This document shows positions 30,448 to 39,739 of a stretch of DNA of 64,000 nucleotides, in pieces. Where the stretch lies: the NCBI GenBank assembly GCA_025934735.1, contig JAICWP010000001.1, positions 248,001-312,000 of the forward strand, read 5' to 3'. The notes beneath the pieces were generated by a model. It was not told the origin of the DNA and did no database searches. It saw only the letters and a list, made by a program, of their open reading frames with translations. Within the stretch, counting starts at the first letter, position 1. Each line of letters opens with the position of its first letter. The DNA comes from Terriglobales bacterium. GTDB taxonomy: Bacteria > Acidobacteriota > Terriglobia > Terriglobales > Acidobacteriaceae. A program made the position numbers and the translations under genes.

Positions 30448-32880
30448 ATGGACTCTTTTCTACATGATCTTCGCTACGGGCTACGCATGCTGCGCAAGAG
30501 CCCGGGATTCACCACGGTGGCGCTGCTGGTGCTGACCATCGGCATTGGGGCGAATGTGGCCATCTTCAGCGTGGTTAACACGGTGCTGCTGCGGCCGCTG
30601 CCGTACCACGACCCTGGACGGCTGGTGATGATCTGGGAGAGCCTGCCCGGCATCGGCTACCCGCAGGTGGGTACCTCCAGCGCCGAATACCTCGACTACC
30701 GCGATCGCAACCGGGTGTTCAGCGGTATTGCCGGATACAAGAATGACACGGCGAACCTGACCGGCTCCGGCCAGCCGGAACGCATTCCCATCACGCGAGC
30801 CAGCTTCAACCTGTTTTCCATTCTGGGAGTTGAGCCCGCGATGGGCCGCACCTACACGGCCGAGGAAGACAGGCCGGGAGGACCCAAGGTTGCTGTCCTT
30901 AGCTACGGGCTGTGGAAGCGGCGCTATGGCGCCGATACCAACATTCTGGGCCGGGCCATCAGCCTCGACGGGCAGCCCTATACGGTGATTGGCGTGATGC
31001 CGGCATCGTTCCAGTTTCCATTTTCCACGCTGCCTTACTCGGACCAGGCGGAACTATGGGTTCCGGTGGCGTTTACGCCGGATGAAATCGCGGACCGCGT
31101 GCGGGAATTCGGCACCTTCACCGTGGCGCGACTGAAGCCGGGAGTCTCGCAGCCGCAGGCGCAGGAGGACGTGACGCGGGTCGCTGCCGAATTCCAGCAG
31201 CAGAACCCTAAAGTTTACAACGGCAGTGTTTATGTGAAACCGACCGCCAGCCCTCTGGCGGCCGACATTGTGGGCAAAGTGCGGCCCATGCTGCTGGTGC
31301 TGCTGGGAGCGGTAGGTTTTGTGCTGCTGATCGCCTGCGCGAACCTGGCTAACCTGCTGCTGGCACGGAGCACGGCGCGGAGGCGGGAGATGGCGGTGCG
31401 GGCGGCGCTGGGCGCGTCCCAGGCGCGTCTGGTGCGGCAATTTCTGACGGAGAGCGTTCTGCTGGCCCTAGGTGGCGGCGTACTCGGACTGGGAGCCGCG
31501 TTCTGGCTGGTTCGCCTGCTGGCGGCATTCGGTCCAGAACAGGTGCCGCGGCTGCAGGATGTTTCACTCGATCCGGTGGTTCTGGCCTTCGCGGCAGCGC
31601 TCGCCCTGGTCACGGGAATCCTGTTCGGAATGGTCCCAGCGTGGCGTACTTCGCGAAGCCAATTGCAATCGGCGCTGAAGGAAGGAGCTCGGGCGGGCAC
31701 CAGCCGGGAAGGGCTGCGCCTGCGCAACGGGCTGGTCGTCGTGGAGACGGCGTGCTCGCTGGTTCTGCTGGCGGGGGCGGGCTTGCTGATTAACAGCTTT
31801 ATACGGGTTTTGAGAGTGCCACCGGGATTCAACCCCCGCGGGGTGCTGATTGCCCGTACCCAGTTCGATGAGACCCGCTACCCCAAAGCGTCGTCATGCG
31901 CTGCTGCGGAACGGGAAATCCTCGCCCGCTTGCGGCAGTTGCCGGGAGTGCAGTCAGTGGCTTTCGTGACCAATCTCCCGCTGGCGGACCCCAGGGGAAT
32001 AGGCTTCCGCATCGAAGGACACCCGCCCAATGAGTTCCACAACGCTGACAACACATTAGTGAGCGAAAACTACTTCCCAGTGATGGGAATCTCGCTGCTG
32101 CGGGGACGCGGGTTCCGGGAGCAAGACACGGAATCAACCCCGCTGGTAGCGGTCATAAACGAGACTCTCGCCCGCACGTATTTTCGGGACGAAGATCCCA
32201 TTGGGAAACGGTTGCTTTGGGGTGACCGGACGCCATTCACCATCGTGGGGGTGACCGGCGATGTCAAATTTTCCGCGCTAGATGCCGAGGTCGCGCCCAT
32301 GATCTACATGTCGAATTTCCAGGTGGCGAGCGGAGTTAGCCGGCACGCGGTATTCGTGGTGCGAACGGCAGGAGATCCGGCCAGCCTGGCGAGCGCCGCG
32401 CGGCGCTCCATCTGGGCTGTGGACAAGGACCTGCCGGTGTTTGGCGTAACCACGATGAATGATGTGCTGGCGGGCTCGGTGGCGCAACGCCGCTTCAGCA
32501 TGAGCCTGCTGGGAGCCTTCGCCATATTGGCGCTGCTGATGGCGGCGATTGGACTTTATGGCGTGCTCTCTTACTCGGTCAGCCAGCGCATGCACGAGAT
32601 GGGATTGCGCGTCGCGCTGGGAGCGAACGCGCGCGATCTGCTTCGTTTGGTGGTTGGACAGGGAATTCGCGTGGCGCTGATCGGTGTGGCCGCGGGTCTG
32701 CTCGCCAGCTTCGCGGGCACGCGGCTGTTGGCGGGAATGCTCTTCGGAGTGAGCCCTCTCGATCCGCTCACCTTCCTCGTGGTGGCGGGAGTGCTGGTTT
32801 TGGCAGCGCTGCTGGCCAGTTTCGTGCCGGCGCGGCGGGCGACCAAAGTGGACCCTATGGTGGCGCTGCGCTATGAGTGA
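30448..32880 (+). CDS. ADOP-type ABC permease 5
   Basis: 810 residues from the ATG at 30448 behind GAGG. N-terminus [20 protein letters not shown] is the most divergent of the five; FtsX units [19 protein letters not shown] and RMHEMGLRVALGANARDLL; end [17 protein letters not shown]. The topology is again two MacB-like halves with large periplasmic domains. Last permease before the TolC gene (150-bp gap). Whether all five act with the same adaptor and channel, or some are spares under divergence, cannot be told from sequence. Confidence 0.93.
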   Translation: MDSFLHDLRYGLRMLRKSPGFTTVALLVLTIGIGANVAIFSVVNTVLLRPLPYHDPGRLVMIWESLPGIGYPQVGTSSAEYLDYRDRNRVFSGIAGYKNDTANLTGSGQPERIPITRASFNLFSILGVEPAMGRTYTAEEDRPGGPKVAVLSYGLWKRRYGADTNILGRAISLDGQPYTVIGVMPASFQFPFSTLPYSDQAELWVPVAFTPDEIADRVREFGTFTVARLKPGVSQPQAQEDVTRVAAEFQQQNPKVYNGSVYVKPTASPLAADIVGKVRPMLLVLLGAVGFVLLIACANLANLLLARSTARRREMAVRAALGASQARLVRQFLTESVLLALGGGVLGLGAAFWLVRLLAAFGPEQVPRLQDVSLDPVVLAFAAALALVTGILFGMVPAWRTSRSQLQSALKEGARAGTSREGLRLRNGLVVVETACSLVLLAGAGLLINSFIRVLRVPPGFNPRGVLIARTQFDETRYPKASSCAAAEREILARLRQLPGVQSVAFVTNLPLADPRGIGFRIEGHPPNEFHNADNTLVSENYFPVMGISLLRGRGFREQDTESTPLVAVINETLARTYFRDEDPIGKRLLWGDRTPFTIVGVTGDVKFSALDAEVAPMIYMSNFQVASGVSRHAVFVVRTAGDPASLASAARRSIWAVDKDLPVFGVTTMNDVLAGSVAQRRFSMSLLGAFAILALLMAAIGLYGVLSYSVSQRMHEMGLRVALGANARDLLRLVVGQGIRVALIGVAAGLLASFAGTRLLAGMLFGVSPLDPLTFLVVAGVLVLAALLASFVPARRATKVDPMVALRYE

Positions 32881-33030
32881 ACGGCGGGTTGTCGCTGCGC
32901 CCAGGATTTCGGCAGCGGATTCAAGCACGTCACCCAGACAACCGACTGAAGTTTTTCGTGGTTTGCGAGGGCAACATGCACCCCGTGAAGCTGGCGAGAG
33001 CCGGCGCCCATTTTCAAAGGTGTGGTGAAT

Positions 33031-35043
33031 ATGACAAAAACCAATGGTGTTTTCGGTGCGATTTGCGGGCTGCTGCTGATGATTGCCGCGGCCGGTACCC
33101 CGATTTCGGCTCAGGTGTTCCGCTTTCCCAACGCCGGATCGCAATTTCCCAACCTGATCAATCCCTATACCCCGGTGCAGGTGCCGCAGCCCAAGCTGAC
33201 GAACACGCCGCGTCTGGACACGCTGATGAGGAACGGCAAGCTGATGCTGTCGCTAAGCGATGCGGTGGCGATGGCGCTGGAGAATAATCTGGACATCGCT
33301 ATCGCGCGCTATAACCTTTCTATCGCGGATACCGACATTCTGCGGGCGCAGGCGGGATCGGAGATCCGCGGCGTGGCCACCGGTCTGGTGGAAGGCACGC
33401 CGGGCGGGGGAGTAGGCGGGTTCGGCACCGGAGCGCAGGGCTCGGGGGCGGGCGGGACCAGCGGCGGGGCGGGGGGGGCCGGCGGCGGCGCTTCCGGCCT
33501 GGTGGAGTCCACGCTGGGGACGGGCTCGCAATTGGAGCCTTACGATCCGCAACTGATCGCGAAGATGAACATCAACCACGCGGCCCAGCCCGTCAACAAC
33601 GCGGTCACCACCGGCCAAATCAGCGCCTTCCAGCAGAACATCGCCAATGCAAACTTTAACTACCAGCAGGCGTTTCCCACTGGCACGCTGCTGCAGGTGG
33701 AATTCAACAACTTCCGGGCTACCGACAATGGCCAGTTTGATCTGCTGGTGCCGCAGGTATTTTCCCAGTTCCGGGCTGAGGTAAAGCAGCACTTGCTTTC
33801 TGGCTTCGGGCTGGGACCGAACCTGCGCTTCGTCCGCATCGCGAAAAACAACCGCGAGATTTCGGATGTAGCGTTTCGCAACCAGGTGATTGCCACGGTG
33901 TCACAGATACAGAACATCTACTGGGACCTGGTCAGCTCCTATGAAGACGAGAAGGTGAAGGAGCGTTCGCTGAACCTGGCGGAGAAGACGCTTTCCGATA
34001 ACCAGGAGCAAGTGCGGATTGGGGCGCTGCCGGCGATCGAGGTGACGCAGGCGCAGAACGAGGTGGCCAGCCGCAAGCAGGACCTGATCATCGCGCAGAC
34101 CGGATTGCAGCTGCAGCAGTTGCTGATGAAAAACGCGATTACACGCAACCTGGGCGATCCGTTCATTGCGGCCGCGCCGGTGGTGCCCACCGACACCATG
34201 TATGTGCCGGAGAAGGAGCCGGTTCGGCCGGTACAGGACCTGCTGGACGACGCCTATGCCCACCGTCCCGAGCTGGCGCAGGCGCGCATTGACCTGACCA
34301 ACCGCGAAATCAGCCGCAAGAGCGCCAAGAACGCCCTCCTGCCCACGGTGGATCTGGTGGGGTGGTACGGGGCTTCGGCCTTAGCGGGCCAGCAGAACCC
34401 GGCGTTCACCTGTCCAGCGGGAGTGGTACCGTCCAATTCTCTGGAGTGCCTGCCAGCCGGGACGGTGGCCCGGACGGGTTTCAACAATGCTTTTGCCAAG
34501 CTGTTCCGCAACGACTTTCCCGATTACGCAGTGGGATTCCAGATCAATATTCCCTTCCGCAACCGGGCCGCCAAAGCGGACCAGATCCGCTCCGAACTGG
34601 AATACCGCCAAGCGCAGATGCGGCTACAGCAACTGCAGAACGAAATCGGGATCGAGGTGCGCAACGCGCAATTTGCCCTGCAGCAGAACCGGGCGCGGGT
34701 GGAAGCGGCCACCACCGCGCGCGACCTGGCGCAGCACACCTTCGAGATCGAGCAGAAGAAGTACGCGCTGGGCGCTTCCACCAGCTACCAGGTGCTGCAG
34801 ACGCAGCGCGACCTGGCGCAATCGGAGTCGGCGCGGGTGGGAGCCATGGCGGCCTATGAGAAGTCGCGCGTGGAATTGGACCGCGTGACCGGGCTGACGC
34901 TGACGCACAACGGAATCGAGATTGCCGATGCGGAGAACGGGCATGTGCAGAAGGCGCCGGAGATTCCTGGCGTGATGCCGCGTACCGACTTAACCGACCA
35001 GAAGCCGACTCCTGCGCCCGACATCCCCGGGCCTTCCTTGTGA
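33031..35043 (+). CDS. TolC-type outer-membrane efflux channel with Gly-rich insertion
   Basis: 670 residues from the ATG at 33031, preceded by AAAGGTG; GTG codons at 33022 and 33025 are alternatives. Signal peptide (GAICGLLLMIAAAGTPISAQ), then two outer-membrane-efflux-protein repeats: LSDAVAMALENNLDIAIARYN and later DDAYAHRPELAQARIDLTNRE, with long coiled-coil helices ending in QQKKYALGAS-type stretches. About 190 residues longer than E. coli TolC, partly from a low-complexity Gly/Ser insertion at bases 33400-33510 (such as GGGVGGFGTGAQGSGAGG). Its C-terminal tail is Pro-rich. Last structural gene of the export block; its stop overlaps the GTG start of the response regulator. Confidence 0.92.
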   Translation: MTKTNGVFGAICGLLLMIAAAGTPISAQVFRFPNAGSQFPNLINPYTPVQVPQPKLTNTPRLDTLMRNGKLMLSLSDAVAMALENNLDIAIARYNLSIADTDILRAQAGSEIRGVATGLVEGTPGGGVGGFGTGAQGSGAGGTSGGAGGAGGGASGLVESTLGTGSQLEPYDPQLIAKMNINHAAQPVNNAVTTGQISAFQQNIANANFNYQQAFPTGTLLQVEFNNFRATDNGQFDLLVPQVFSQFRAEVKQHLLSGFGLGPNLRFVRIAKNNREISDVAFRNQVIATVSQIQNIYWDLVSSYEDEKVKERSLNLAEKTLSDNQEQVRIGALPAIEVTQAQNEVASRKQDLIIAQTGLQLQQLLMKNAITRNLGDPFIAAAPVVPTDTMYVPEKEPVRPVQDLLDDAYAHRPELAQARIDLTNREISRKSAKNALLPTVDLVGWYGASALAGQQNPAFTCPAGVVPSNSLECLPAGTVARTGFNNAFAKLFRNDFPDYAVGFQINIPFRNRAAKADQIRSELEYRQAQMRLQQLQNEIGIEVRNAQFALQQNRARVEAATTARDLAQHTFEIEQKKYALGASTSYQVLQTQRDLAQSESARVGAMAAYEKSRVELDRVTGLTLTHNGIEIADAENGHVQKAPEIPGVMPRTDLTDQKPTPAPDIPGPSL

Positions 35044-36461
35044 AGGAGGCCATGGCGGAACGTATACAATCCTCGGGTAAGGCCCTGAAAATGAGCCCTG
35101 GAAGCCTGCCCGCACCGCGCATCCTGATCGCCGATGACCAGCGTGACGTCATCGAGGCCCTCCGTTTGCTGCTCAAGCCCGAAGGCTATGACTTGAGCGC
35201 CGTGTCCCTGCCCTCGGGGGTGCTGGAGGCGTTGCACAACCACGAATTCGACGCCGCGCTTATAGATCTGAACTACACGCGAGACACCACCTCCGGGCAA
35301 GAGGGTCTGGACCTGCTCTCCCAGATACAGGCTATGGACAGCACCTTCCCGGTCATCGTCATGACCGCCTGGGGCAGCGTGGACTTGGCCGTGGAAGCCA
35401 TGCGCCGGGGCGCCCGCGATTTCGTGCAGAAGCCGTGGGAAAATGCGCGCCTGCTCTCGGTGTTGCGTACGCAGGTGGAATTGGGCCGGGCGCTGCGCAT
35501 GGGCCAGCGGCTGGAGGCGGAAAACCGGCTGCTGCGGGCGGAGGGTCGGCCGAACTTCATTGCCGAGTCAGATGCCATGAAGCCCATCCTGCAGCTCATT
35601 ACGCGGGTGGCGCCTTCCGATGCCAACGTGCTCATCACCGGCGAGCATGGCAGCGGTAAAGAAGTGGTGGCGCGCACGCTACATGCATTGTCCAACCGCG
35701 CCCACCGGCCGTTTGTGGCGGTTAATACTGGCGGACTGCCCGAAGGCGTGTTCGAAAGCGAACTATTCGGCCACGTAAAAGGTGCGTTCACCGACGCGCG
35801 CTCCGATCGCGTGGGGCGCTTCGAACTGGCCGACGGCGGCACTATCTTTCTGGACGAGATTGCCAATGTGCCGGCTCCCCAGCAGGCCAAACTCTTGCGC
35901 GTGCTGGAATCAGGGGAGATGGAGCCGGTGGGCTCCTCTAAAACCCGGCGGGTGAACGCGCGAGTTATCTCAGCCACCAACGCCGACCTGAACCAGGAAG
36001 TTTCCAACGGGCGCTTTCGCCAGGACCTGCTGTTTCGCCTGAACACGGTGGAGGTGCATCTGCCGCCCTTGCGAGAGCGGCGGCAGGATACTTCCGTGCT
36101 GGCCATGCACTTTCTGAAGCGCTACTCCGAACGCTATGGCAAGCGCCTGAACGGGTTCGACGCGGCGGCGTTGCGCGCCATGCTGGAATACGCCTGGCCT
36201 GGGAACGTGCGCGAACTGGACCACTCGGTGGAGCGGGGGGTATTGCTGGCCGAGGGTGAGCAGGTACGAGTGAGCGATCTGGGGCTGCGGGGGGCGCGCG
36301 ATAGCGGGCAAAAGATGGAAGATATGAGCCTGGAGGAAGTGGAGTCGCTGCTGGTGCGTAAGGCGCTGGCCCGCTATAGCGGTAATATCAGTCAGGCGTC
36401 GGAAGCGCTGGGCTTGAGCCGCAGCGCGCTCTATCGGCGTCTGCAGAAGTATGGAATCTGA
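35040..36461 (+). CDS. Sigma-54-dependent response regulator (NtrC family)
   Basis: 473 residues if the GTG at 35040 is used; it overlaps the TolC stop as GTGA, the usual coupling arrangement. ATG codons at 35052 and 35091 are alternatives. Receiver domain (ILIADDQRDVIEALRLLL; phospho-acceptor Asp in AALIDLNYTRD), AAA+ domain with Walker A GEHGSGKE, sigma-54 contact loop GAFTDA where GAFTGA is the consensus, Walker B TIFLDEI, and R-finger region RQDLLFRLN; C-terminal Fis-type helix-turn-helix NISQASEALGLSRSALYRRL. Expected to activate sigma-54 promoters when phosphorylated by the kinase encoded next, most likely including this export operon. Confidence 0.93.
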   Translation: MKEAMAERIQSSGKALKMSPGSLPAPRILIADDQRDVIEALRLLLKPEGYDLSAVSLPSGVLEALHNHEFDAALIDLNYTRDTTSGQEGLDLLSQIQAMDSTFPVIVMTAWGSVDLAVEAMRRGARDFVQKPWENARLLSVLRTQVELGRALRMGQRLEAENRLLRAEGRPNFIAESDAMKPILQLITRVAPSDANVLITGEHGSGKEVVARTLHALSNRAHRPFVAVNTGGLPEGVFESELFGHVKGAFTDARSDRVGRFELADGGTIFLDEIANVPAPQQAKLLRVLESGEMEPVGSSKTRRVNARVISATNADLNQEVSNGRFRQDLLFRLNTVEVHLPPLRERRQDTSVLAMHFLKRYSERYGKRLNGFDAAALRAMLEYAWPGNVRELDHSVERGVLLAEGEQVRVSDLGLRGARDSGQKMEDMSLEEVESLLVRKALARYSGNISQASEALGLSRSALYRRLQKYGI

Positions 36462-37845
36462 CCAGGCCAAACCGGCCGCAACCCAGTTCTTCCGCAACCG
36501 CGCTGCCACGGCCCTGCCACGGCACCGGGGCCGGCGGCGCATGGCGCATGAAAACCGGGTGCTGCTGTTTGCCTTGGCCTCTGGCCTGGCGGGCTTGATT
36601 CCCGCCATGGTGCTGCTGTGGACCGGACCTTACTCCGGGAGCACGCAGTGGACGCTCACGGTGGTGATCGTTACCTGCTGGCTGGCTTTTTCCTTCGCGG
36701 TGCGGGGCATGGTCATGCGCCCGCTGCAAACCCTGGCGAACATGCAGGCGGCATTGCGCGAGGGCGATTTCTCCATGCGCGCCCGGGTGGGCAATCCCGA
36801 GGATGCGCTGGGCGAGCTGATGCGCGAGGTCAACGCGCTTTCCGAAATGCTGCGCGAACAGCGGCTAGGCGCCATGGAAGCCAGCGCCCTTCTGGGCACG
36901 GTGATGGGCGAAATTGACGTGGCCGTGTTCACCTTTGACCCGGAATCTCGGCTGCGCCTGGTGAACCGCGCCGGGGAACGGCTGCTCAGCCAAAACGTGG
37001 AACGCTTGCTGGGCAAAACCGCCGTCGAACTGGGCCTGGCTGACTGCCTGGAAGGGGAGATGGCGCGTACCCTGGAAAAGAGCTTTCCCGCGCGCTCGGG
37101 ACGCTGGGGCGTTCGGCGCACCGTGTTCCGGCAGGGCGGGGCGCCGCACCAGTTGCTAGTAGTTTCCGACTTGAGCCAGGCCTTGCGCGAGGAAGAACGC
37201 CAGGCCTGGCAGCGCCTGGTGCGGGTGCTGGGCCACGAGATGAACAACTCGCTGGCTCCGATCTCCTCCATCGCGCAGAGTCTGGAGACGCTGCTCAAGC
37301 GCGAGCCGCGTTCGGCCGACTGGGAAGACGACCTGCGCCGCGGCCTAAGAATCATCGCGGAACGCTCCGACGCGCTCAGCAAATTCATGCGTGACTACTC
37401 CCGCCTGGCCCGCCTGCCCAAGCCGCAACTGCAGGGAGTGGAGCTCGGCGCTCTGGTGCGCGCCGCTGCCAGCGTGGAAACCCGGTTGCCCGTGGAGGTG
37501 GCGCCGGGGCCGCAAATCACCCTGCAAGGCGATCCTGACCAGCTGCAGCAGGTCCTCATCAATCTGATTCGGAACGCTGCCGATGCTTCCCTGGAAACCC
37601 AGGGAGGGGTGAGCGTGGGCTGGCAGAGAAATGGGAGCGCGCTGGACGTCTATGTGCGCGACGAGGGGCTGGGCATTGCCAATCCGGGGAACCTGTTCGT
37701 TCCATTCTTCACCACTAAGCCTGGAGGATCAGGAATCGGGTTGGCGCTCAGCCGGCAAATAGCGGAGGCCCACGGCGGCACCGTGCAACTCCGCAACCGC
37801 GTGGAAGGAAACGGCTGCGAAGCGAGGCTGCACCTTCCGTTGTGA
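36451..37845 (+). CDS. Membrane sensor histidine kinase (NtrY-like)
   Basis: 464 residues; ATG at 36451 overlaps the regulator's end by 11 bp, so the pair is co-translated. Two transmembrane helices (LLFALASGLAGLIPAMVLLW and LTVVIVTCWLAFSFAVRGMV) enclose a very short periplasmic loop, so the signal is probably sensed in or at the membrane rather than by a periplasmic domain. Then HAMP (RPLQTLANMQAALREGDFSM), a PAS-like region (TFDPESRLRLVNRAGERLL), H-box with His in VLGHEMNNSLAPISS, N-box NLIRNAADAS, G-boxes DEGLGIANP and GGSGIGLALSRQIAEAHGG. Cognate of the adjacent sigma-54 activator. Confidence 0.93.
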   Translation: MESDQAKPAATQFFRNRAATALPRHRGRRRMAHENRVLLFALASGLAGLIPAMVLLWTGPYSGSTQWTLTVVIVTCWLAFSFAVRGMVMRPLQTLANMQAALREGDFSMRARVGNPEDALGELMREVNALSEMLREQRLGAMEASALLGTVMGEIDVAVFTFDPESRLRLVNRAGERLLSQNVERLLGKTAVELGLADCLEGEMARTLEKSFPARSGRWGVRRTVFRQGGAPHQLLVVSDLSQALREEERQAWQRLVRVLGHEMNNSLAPISSIAQSLETLLKREPRSADWEDDLRRGLRIIAERSDALSKFMRDYSRLARLPKPQLQGVELGALVRAAASVETRLPVEVAPGPQITLQGDPDQLQQVLINLIRNAADASLETQGGVSVGWQRNGSALDVYVRDEGLGIANPGNLFVPFFTTKPGGSGIGLALSRQIAEAHGGTVQLRNRVEGNGCEARLHLPL

Positions 37846-38191
37846 TGCTAATTATCGGCCGGGCATTAAGGATCAATGCAGCAGCTTTTTTGCACTAGTG
37901 AGATATTCAGTGCCCGTGCTTAGAGCCACCACGGGTGCAGGGCACTCGGCGCGATATGCAGCAATCAGGACTTCCTTGTCTGAAAAGAATGTCCGAGAAC
38001 GAACATGTGCGGATTTCCACATCAGCCCACCCCAGAAGAACTGGTGCGTGTTGCCCGTGAGATAGGGGCGGGGAGCCATGCAGCAAATCGGAACCATTAG
38101 GCTCCGCGCCTGAACCGCGAAAGTCGAGAGGGCCTCGGGCGGCATGATGACAGAGCGCGGGCCGGGAAATCTACCCTCCGGGGTTTAGCTG
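37846..38191. other. Gap after the export cluster, no supported gene
   Basis: 346 bp between the histidine kinase and a decayed transporter. A 90-codon minus-strand frame (37873-38145) has no recognisable motif, no ribosome-binding site and odd composition, so I do not call it. No terminator with a T-run was found after the kinase. Confidence 0.5.
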
Positions 38192-38560
38192 ATGCGACGG
38201 GCAGCAAACGACAAGGCGGCCGCTTCCGGCATCTCAGATGACGTGGCGACCGCTTCCTGGTTTGACAAGTCCATAGCGCGTGCGATCGCCACGGCGCTGC
38301 TATTCGTGCGCGGCGGGCGCTTTCGTATATGAGGCATGGCGCGTCATCGTCGCGTTTCTCTTCGCGATCTTCCTGGCATACATTCTGGCGCCCGCGGTCG
38401 CCTGGCTACAGGCACGCACGCGGCTCACGAGAGGCTCGCGGGCGGGCGCTATTCTCGCCCTGTATGTGGCTCTGGGCGCACTAATCGGGGTACTCATCAT
38501 TTTTGCGGGACCGCGGCTGGTGAGCGAAGGCGAGACATCGCGGGCTTTGTCTGGGCCGGG
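38192..38560 (+). pseudogene. AI-2E family transporter, N-terminal remnant, frameshifted
   Basis: From the ATG at 38192 the frame reads MRRAANDKAAASGISDDVAT, then ASWFDKSIARAIATALLFV, and then stops at 38330. The match continues in another frame from about 38315: GAFVYEAWRVIVAFLFAIF, LAYILAPAVAWLQARTRLTR, AGAILALYVALGALIGVLII. That is the first helices of AI-2E/YdiK-type exporters (VIVPFLFALFLAYLL-like pattern, about 350 residues when whole). A single-base indel near 38310-38320 broke the frame, and similarity fades after about 38545, so at least two-thirds of the gene is gone. Confidence 0.7.
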
Positions 38561-38599
38561 CAATACCATGCCGGGACGGTCCCGACGGCACCATGAAAA

Positions 38600-39245
38600 T
38601 TCTAGGCACTCACCGCAGCTTTGTATTCGGCTTGGGCCTGGTACGCAGATTGGGCCCTTTGCCTTTTCACCTATCAGCACGAATGCCCGAGCCAATGTCT
38701 CGTTCATTGCGGCATTTGGCAGGCACGCGGCCAGGAAATTCGCCTGCGTAAAAGAAGTATTGTTGTGGGCGTGAGACCGACTGTCCCGGCCTGCGGCTAG
38801 TCGCCCCCCATGCAATATCTTGCCCGGTAAGGTGATTAGACAGTTTCTTGCGCTGCCTTCTTGACGCGCAGGGGCGCAACTTCGTCGCGTGGAGCGAGAT
38901 TCCCTGACGGACGAAGACCGGTATCTTGCCTGATGGATTAGTGTACGAGGAAGGGTCAAACTAATTCCAGCTCCCGTACAACTCTTGGTGGCTGTTGTCG
39001 GTGCGCAGGGTAATCTTCCGTCGCCGCACGCCTGGCCAGAGGGAGAAGCGGCGCGGGCGGCGGCGGGCGCAGTGAAAGGCCCGGAGGTGGTCGCCGGCGC
39101 GCTGCGCCGGGCTCGTGCTGGTGCTGGCGATGCCGTTATACAGCTTTTGCCGGACGCGAGGAACTACTTCAGCTACTGACAGACCGATTTGCCTCGGATG
39201 CGGACGGGCTGTATCGATACGTGGCAGCTCCGATTCCGTGACCTT
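38600..39245. other. Non-coding or decayed stretch
   Basis: About 650 bp with stops in all frames and no motif. A short plus-strand piece near 39155-39240 (REELLQLLTDRFASDADGLY) looks protein-like but matches nothing I know and has no start. Probably residue of lost genes between the AI-2E and Dps remnants. Confidence 0.5.
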
Positions 39246-39540
39246 TCAGCCTTGTAGGTGCGCTTCCACGAACCAGAAATCTTTGCCCACCTGCCGCGAA
39301 AATTCCGTGAGGATATCGGCAGCGTTTTTGTAACCCAAATCATCAGGTTGCTCAATCGCCTCCCTTACTCCGGCCGCGAACTTGAAATGTTCTTGATCAG
39401 CGACTTCAGGTGATCCGCTCCGTCAGATCCAGCGCGTCGGCAAGGAGCACATTTAGAATTTCGGTCAAACGACTCCGCTCTTTTCCAGGAATGTCGATGT
39501 TGGTGTGAAACATCTTGGATTTTCGTGTCGTCGTGGGCAT
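39246..39540 (-). pseudogene. dps: Dps ferritin-like protein with central deletion
   Basis: From the ATG at 39538-39540 the minus strand reads MPTTTRKSKMFHTNIDIPGK, ERSRLTEILNVLLADALDLT, then stops after TERIT. In a second frame from about 39415 it resumes with DQEHFKFAAGVREAIEQPDD, LGYKNAADILTEFSRQVGKD, FWFVEAHLQG and a stop at 39246. These are the N- and C-terminal parts of a Dps-type DNA-protection/iron-storage protein (about 160 residues). Some 70-80 central residues, which normally carry the ferroxidase ligands in AHWNVKG-like sequence, are missing, and the halves are out of frame. It cannot make a functional protein. Confidence 0.85.
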
Positions 39541-39739
39541 TACGTCTGCTCCCTTCACGGTCTGCTAAACAGATCGTCATGACATTATTGGCTAGTGATG
39601 TGCTACTCCTCTTTGTTCTTACAACAGTGAGCAGTCGGCGGCGCTCGAAAACCTTGAAACGATTCCGGCCCGAGTCGCATTTACCGATGACGCGATGTTA
39701 TTCTGCGTTACCGCCACCGGAAATGACAGTTAAAAACTT

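Noticed and set aside
33361-33540. Gly-rich stretch as evidence of a separate gene or frameshift
   Set aside because: The TolC frame is open through it and both flanks match the family, so it is an insertion.
37873-38145. 90-codon minus-strand frame
   Set aside because: No motif, no ribosome-binding site, no conserved-looking segment; may be debris.
38985-39179. 64-codon plus-strand frame
   Set aside because: Short, Ala/Gly-rich and without a start signal; in the decaying zone.
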